NCBI GenBank assembly: GCA_963677655.1
Contig: OY782088.1
Direction: 5' to 3' (one strand)
Source of the DNA: Saccharicrinis sp963677655
GTDB lineage: Bacteria; Bacteroidota; Bacteroidia; Bacteroidales; Marinilabiliaceae
DNA: 64,000 nt
Shown here: piece after piece, positions 60,696 to 64,000 of the stretch
How positions within the stretch are numbered: the first letter of the stretch is position 1
Layout: each line of letters begins with the position of its first letter
Made by a program: the position numbers and the translations under genes
Notes under the pieces: generated by a model
Told to the model about the DNA's origin: nothing
The model's input: only the letters and a program-made list of their open reading frames with translations
The model's database searches: none

Positions 60696-61301
60696 TTATT
60701 GTTTTTGGACAGTAGCTTCGTCTAGGTTAACAACTAATGTATAACCAATGTTTGAAATGTTTAAATACAATTTTTTTGTTCCCTGAATGGTTTGCACTAT
60801 TCCCTTTATACCCTTTAAAGGCCCAGAGGTTACAGTTATTTCTTCACCTTTTTTGATGTCGGTTGCTTCCACATCGAAAGCAATCTTATTTTCGATAGTT
60901 CGTCTCATGGCTTCTATCTCATGATCAGGTATAGTAACAGCCTTTCCTTTATAAGAAACATATGCTACAATTCCATTGACCTGAAAAACATCACGGTATC
61001 TGTCTAAAGGTATTTTAATAAAGATGTAGGAACTTATTGCAGGTACTTCAACCCATTTTTTACGATCACTCCATTGACGTAGTTCACGTTTTAAGGGTAA
61101 ATAATTTTTTATCCCTAATTTGTTTAATTCGTCTGCTACTTTTTTCTCAGCTCTTGATTTGGTATATAGAGCATACCAATATATTGTTGTGTTTTCCTTC
61201 AAAATACTTACATTTTTTAGCCAAACAAAAATAGTTTTTTTTTTTGAATGAAGTTGTTTGCTTTGTGTAAAATTTACAGGTATTCGCAGTGTTTCAGTCA
61301 T
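60696..61301 (-). CDS. NusG-like (UpxY/RfaH-type) transcription antiterminator
   Basis: 201 residues as drawn. The NusG N-terminal domain starts at Y-W-Y-A-L-Y-T-K-S-R-A-E-K-K (41-54), with S-S-Y-I-F-I-K-I near 90, and a KOW domain at about 145-175 (G-P-L-K-G-I-K-G-I-V). Its place as first gene of a ~31-kb minus-strand glycan locus fits locus-specific antitermination as by UpxY. The 38 extra N-terminal residues are unusual and include an 11-A run, so translation may start further in, perhaps at the TTG nine codons before Y41-W42. Confidence 0.88.
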   Translation of the reverse strand: MTETLRIPVNFTQSKQLHSKKKTIFVWLKNVSILKENTTIYWYALYTKSRAEKKVADELNKLGIKNYLPLKRELRQWSDRKKWVEVPAISSYIFIKIPLDRYRDVFQVNGIVAYVSYKGKAVTIPDHEIEAMRRTIENKIAFDVEATDIKKGEEITVTSGPLKGIKGIVQTIQGTKKLYLNISNIGYTLVVNLDEATVQKQ

Positions 61302-61400
61302 CAGTTATCAGTCAATAGTCTTCAGCCTACAGTTTACAGTCAACAGTCAACAGTCTACTGCCTACTGAGAACTGCTTACTGCTTACTGAGAACTGCGTAC
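61287..61400. repeat. Heptamer dyad (N4CAG)9 (N4CTG)6
   Basis: GTTTCAG, TCATCAG, TTATCAG, TCAATAG, TCTTCAG, CCTACAG, TTTACAG, TCAACAG, TCAACAG then TCTACTG, CCTACTG, AGAACTG, CTTACTG, CTTACTG, AGAACTG in one phase. It lies between the divergent NusG-like and S23-like genes and overlaps the drawn NusG start. Confidence 0.93.
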
Positions 61401-61459
61401 TTTTTGTTATTAATTTATGATTTCGTAAATTCAAATTTTTAACCAAACCGGAAAAGAAT

Positions 61460-61819
61460 ATGTCCTTTAGAGATTTGCTGGCCTATAAAAAGGCTTTTGT
61501 TTTAGCCGTTAAAATTTATGAATTATCGAAAGAGTTCCCCATTGAAGAAAGATATTCATTAACAGATCAAATAAGAAGATCATCCAGATCTGTATGTGCA
61601 AATATTGGAGAAGCCTATCGCAAAAGAAGGTACCCTAAACATTTTATCAGCAAGCTATCTGATTCGGATAGTGAAAATACTGAGACTCAGGTATGGTTAG
61701 ATTTTGCATTGAATTTTAAATATATCAATGCCAAAAAGTATAAGGAGCTAATTAAGGAATCAGAGGAAATAGGAAAGCTGTTGAATTTTATGATGAATAA
61801 TCCTGAGAAGTTTAAGTAG
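61460..61819 (+). CDS. Four-helix-bundle (S23/IVP family) protein, copy C
   Basis: 119 residues. F-R-D-L-L-A-Y-K-K-A-F-V-L-A near 3-16, I-R-R-S-S-R-S-V-C-A-N-I-G-E-A near 38-52 and T-E-T-Q-V-W-L-D-F near 74-82 fit the family best of the three. Unlike copies A and B it is on the plus strand, between two CAG/CTG heptamer dyads. Role unknown; family members bind RNA or a partner reverse transcriptase in known cases, but none is nearby. Confidence 0.9.
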   Translation: MSFRDLLAYKKAFVLAVKIYELSKEFPIEERYSLTDQIRRSSRSVCANIGEAYRKRRYPKHFISKLSDSDSENTETQVWLDFALNFKYINAKKYKELIKESEEIGKLLNFMMNNPEKFK

Positions 61820-61825
61820 AGCTTA

Positions 61826-61960
<135 letters not shown>

Positions 61961-62006
61961 AAAAAACTCTGCTCAATAACATCTGTTATTAAAAGGGATG
62001 TAATTA

Positions 62007-62035
62007 TTGTCAGGTTGTAATCTTTACTATCTTTG
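62007..62035 (+). promoter_or_regulatory. Bacteroidota-type promoter for fumarase
   Basis: TTG (62007-62009), an 18-bp spacer and TATCTTTG (62028-62035) match the -33 TTG / -7 TAnnTTTG consensus. The predicted start is about 30 bp before the ATG. Best promoter match in the window. Confidence 0.6.
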
Positions 62036-62069
62036 GTGTCTCAAAAAAATATCAATAAATAAATAAGTC

Positions 62070-63677
62070 ATGTCTGATTTTAAGTATCAAAAACCATTTC
62101 CTATCTTAAAGGATACTACAGAATACCGTTTGTTGACAAAAGATTATGTTTCTACTATTGAAGTAGATGGTAGAAAAATTCTTAAAGTAGATCCTGAAGG
62201 ATTAAAACTTTTAGCAAAAGAAGCTTTTTCTGATGTATCATTTTATTTACGTCCGGCTCACCTTGAAAAGGTAGCAAAAATATTAAAGGATGACGAAGCT
62301 TCAGATAATGATAAGTTTGTGGCTCATACTATTTTGATGAACCAGGTTGTTGCAGCTGAAGGTGATTTACCAACTTGTCAGGATACAGGAACTGCTATTG
62401 TGGTTGCTAAAAAAGGAGAGGATGTTTACACAGGAGCATGTGATGCTGATTACTTATCGCAAGGTGTTTATGAAACTTATGATGAACGTAATTTACGTTA
62501 TTCGCAGGTTGTAGCACAATCAATGTTCGAAGAAAAAAATACAGGAAACAACCTTCCTGCTCAAATTGATATCTATGCAGAACAAGGAAATAAATATGAA
62601 TTCTTGTTTTTAACTAAAGGTGGTGGTTCTGGAAATAAGACTTTCTTATATCAGGAAACAAAAAGCTTATTGACAGAAGAAAATCTTACAAAGTTTGTAG
62701 AAACTAAAATTAAAGATTTAGGTACTTCTGCTTGTCCACCATATCACTTAGCGTTAGTAATAGGTGGAACATCAGCTGAGGCTACTTTAGCAACAGTAAA
62801 AAAAGCATCTGCAGGATATTTAGATCATCTTCCAACAGAAGGAAATGATGGTGGTCAGGCTTTCCGTGATTTAGAGTGGGAAGAAAAAGTGCTTAAGATT
62901 TGCCAGGAAAGTAAGATTGGTGCTCAGTTTGGAGGAAAATATTTTGTTCATGACGTGAGAGTAATTCGATTACCTCGACATGCTGCATCTTGTCCGGTAG
63001 GATTAGGTGTAAGTTGTAGTGCTGACAGAAATGTAAAAGCAAAGATTACAGAAGACGGTATTTTCTTAGAACAACTAGAAAAGAATCCAGCTAAATTTGT
63101 TCCGGAAAGAGCTCCAGAGTTAGAGCCTGCGATTGATATTGATTTAGATCAACCAATGGAAGATGTATTGAAGATATTAACTCATTACCCAATCAAAACT
63201 CGTTTAAATTTATCAGGTACATTAATTGTTGCTCGTGATATGGCTCATGCACGTATTAAGCAAATGTTGGATGAGGGTAAAGAAATGCCTGAGTACATGA
63301 AAAATCATCCTGTTTATTATGCAGGTCCAGCTAAAACTCCGGAAGGTATGCCATCAGGAAGTTTTGGTCCTACAACTGCTGGACGTATGGATCCATATGT
63401 AGATCTTTTCCAAAGTAAAGGAGGTTCTATGATTATGGTAGCAAAAGGAAACAGATATAAGAGTGTTACTGATGCATGTAAAAAGCATGGAGGTTTCTAC
63501 TTGGGTTCAATTGGTGGTCCTGCTGCTATTTTAGCTAAAACAAATATTAAGTCAGTTGAAGTTATTGATTTCCCTGAATTAGGAATGGAAGCTGTACGTA
63601 AAATTCGTGTAGAGAACTTCCCTGCATTTATTATCGTTGATGATAAGGGTAGTGATTTCTTTGCTGATATGAAGTAA
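62070..63677 (+). CDS. fumA: Class I fumarate hydratase (4Fe-4S)
   Basis: 535 residues. Interconverts fumarate and malate in the TCA cycle or reductive branch. The cluster cysteines are C103 (L-P-T-C-Q-D-T-G-T-A), one in T-S-A-C-P-P-Y-H near 222, and one in S-C-P-V-G-L-G-V-S-C-S-A near 310. The C-terminal domain has the conserved P-S-G-S-F-G-P-T-T-A-G-R-M near 424. One chain holds both alpha and beta domains. Symbol chosen for the class, not a proven orthologue. Confidence 0.93.
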   Translation: MSDFKYQKPFPILKDTTEYRLLTKDYVSTIEVDGRKILKVDPEGLKLLAKEAFSDVSFYLRPAHLEKVAKILKDDEASDNDKFVAHTILMNQVVAAEGDLPTCQDTGTAIVVAKKGEDVYTGACDADYLSQGVYETYDERNLRYSQVVAQSMFEEKNTGNNLPAQIDIYAEQGNKYEFLFLTKGGGSGNKTFLYQETKSLLTEENLTKFVETKIKDLGTSACPPYHLALVIGGTSAEATLATVKKASAGYLDHLPTEGNDGGQAFRDLEWEEKVLKICQESKIGAQFGGKYFVHDVRVIRLPRHAASCPVGLGVSCSADRNVKAKITEDGIFLEQLEKNPAKFVPERAPELEPAIDIDLDQPMEDVLKILTHYPIKTRLNLSGTLIVARDMAHARIKQMLDEGKEMPEYMKNHPVYYAGPAKTPEGMPSGSFGPTTAGRMDPYVDLFQSKGGSMIMVAKGNRYKSVTDACKKHGGFYLGSIGGPAAILAKTNIKSVEVIDFPELGMEAVRKIRVENFPAFIIVDDKGSDFFADMK

Positions 63678-63680
63678 TAG

Positions 63681-63722
63681 TAGCTGTTAGCTGTTAGCTT
63701 TTGGCTCTTAGCTATTTGTCAA
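63681..63722. repeat. TAGCTGT heptamers after fumarase
   Basis: TAGCTGT, TAGCTGT, TAGCTTT, TGGCTCT, TAGCTAT, TTGTCAA follow the fumarase stop by 3 bp in strict phase. Confidence 0.85.
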
Positions 63723-63729
63723 TAGTTTT

Positions 63730-63762
63730 AAAGCTGCATCTTTTATTAGGTGTGGCTTTTTT
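63730..63762 (+). terminator. Intrinsic terminator of the fumarase gene
   Basis: AAAGCTGCATC pairs over 11 bp (with a few G-U pairs) with GGTGTGGCTTT around an 8-nt loop, and the T-run continues to six Ts. Best terminator in the window. Confidence 0.75.
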
Positions 63763-63832
63763 GTCTTCAGTCTTCAGTCTTCAGTCTTCAGTCTTCAGTC
63801 TTTAGAGACTGAGTACTGTAGACTGAGTACTG
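63763..63832. repeat. TCTTCAG heptamer dyad between convergent genes
   Basis: Five TCTTCAG units and TCTTTAG are followed by AGACTGA, GTACTGT, AGACTGA, GTACTGA. The CTG arm is shifted by one base relative to the CAG arm. Confidence 0.92.
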
Positions 63833-63839
63833 ACAATTT

Positions 63840-64000
63840 TTAATTACAAGAAGATGAAGAACAAGAAGAACATCCATCTGGTGAACATCCACCTTTGTTT
63901 TCAATCATAGATTCTGTAAAATCCTTAAGTAAACTTCTTTTTAATAAAGATATATTTTCTTCAACCAATGAAGCACTGGCTTTGTATACTTCAATTTCAT
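63840..64000 (-). CDS. C-terminal end of a protein with a cysteine-rich tail (cut by window edge)
   Basis: Only the last 52 residues are present, ending in a stop. A helix (E-E-N-I-S-L-L-K-R-S-L-L) leads to G-G-C-S-P-D-G-C-S-S-C-S-S-S-S-C-N. Four cysteines in 14 residues suggest metal binding. The protein cannot be named from this part. Confidence 0.6.
   Translation of the reverse strand, partial: EIEVYKASASLVEENISLLKRSLLKDFTESMIENKGGCSPDGCSSCSSSSCN

Noticed and set aside
56367..61819. Diversity-generating retroelement based on Avd-like four-helix proteins
   Set aside because: No reverse transcriptase and no template/variable repeat pair were found in the window.

Overview
The window is AT-rich DNA from a member of the Bacteroidota. 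The grounds are the gene families (DUF6266, the NusG-like capsule antiterminator, an Rrf2 regulator beside a sulfur locus, Wzm/Wzt with a long glycosyltransferase run), the weak ribosome binding sites, and TAnnTTTG promoter elements. A marine Marinilabiliales-type relative is a guess. There is no rRNA, tRNA, transposase, prophage or CRISPR array.

Layout. Bases 1-5.6 kb hold housekeeping genes (methyltransferase end, miaA, an acidic pRiA4b-ORF-3-like protein, a membrane spermidine-synthase-like protein, an exported PCM). From 6.1 to 18.3 kb lies a sulfur/cysteine locus: a sulfhydrylase, a BamA-like barrel, a cysteine-free Rrf2 regulator, cysK, cysJ, cysI, a DUF2061 protein, a siroheme dehydrogenase and a CobA-HemD fusion; a chemotaxis receptor sits inside it. 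From 18.5 to 23.8 kb are a cold-shock-domain protein, a split ThrE exporter, a 1.7 kb gene-free zone with four 284-bp tandem repeats, and a stand-alone trpB. Bases 24.2-28.9 kb carry a plus-strand nucleotidyltransferase and three glycosyltransferases. Bases 29.1-61.3 kb are a minus-strand polysaccharide locus. It is read from a NusG-like antiterminator through APS kinase, Wzm/Wzt, an AsnB and about 20 transferases or modifying enzymes to a Wzy-like polymerase. Two sulfotransferases plus APS kinase suggest a sulfated glycan; a GT10 enzyme suggests fucose. Fumarase and the end of a Cys-rich-tailed protein close the window.

The most unusual signal is a family of repeats in strict 7-bp phase. Units mostly fit NNNNYAG on one arm and switch to CTRNNNN-type units on the other, giving dyads. 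They follow stop codons (cysI, thrE, trpB, fumarase), abut start codons (wzm, wzt, an S23-like gene, a CgeB-like glycosyltransferase), and lie inside glycosyltransferase genes. A second element, a palindrome read as T(D/N)(C/Y)KSA, is inserted in one reading frame in two glycosyltransferase genes, much like Rickettsia palindromic elements. All three four-helix-bundle (S23/IVP) genes have heptamer arrays at one or both ends. The 284-bp units each carry a promoter-like TATCTTTG and a terminator-like hairpin, so they may be tandem small-RNA genes.
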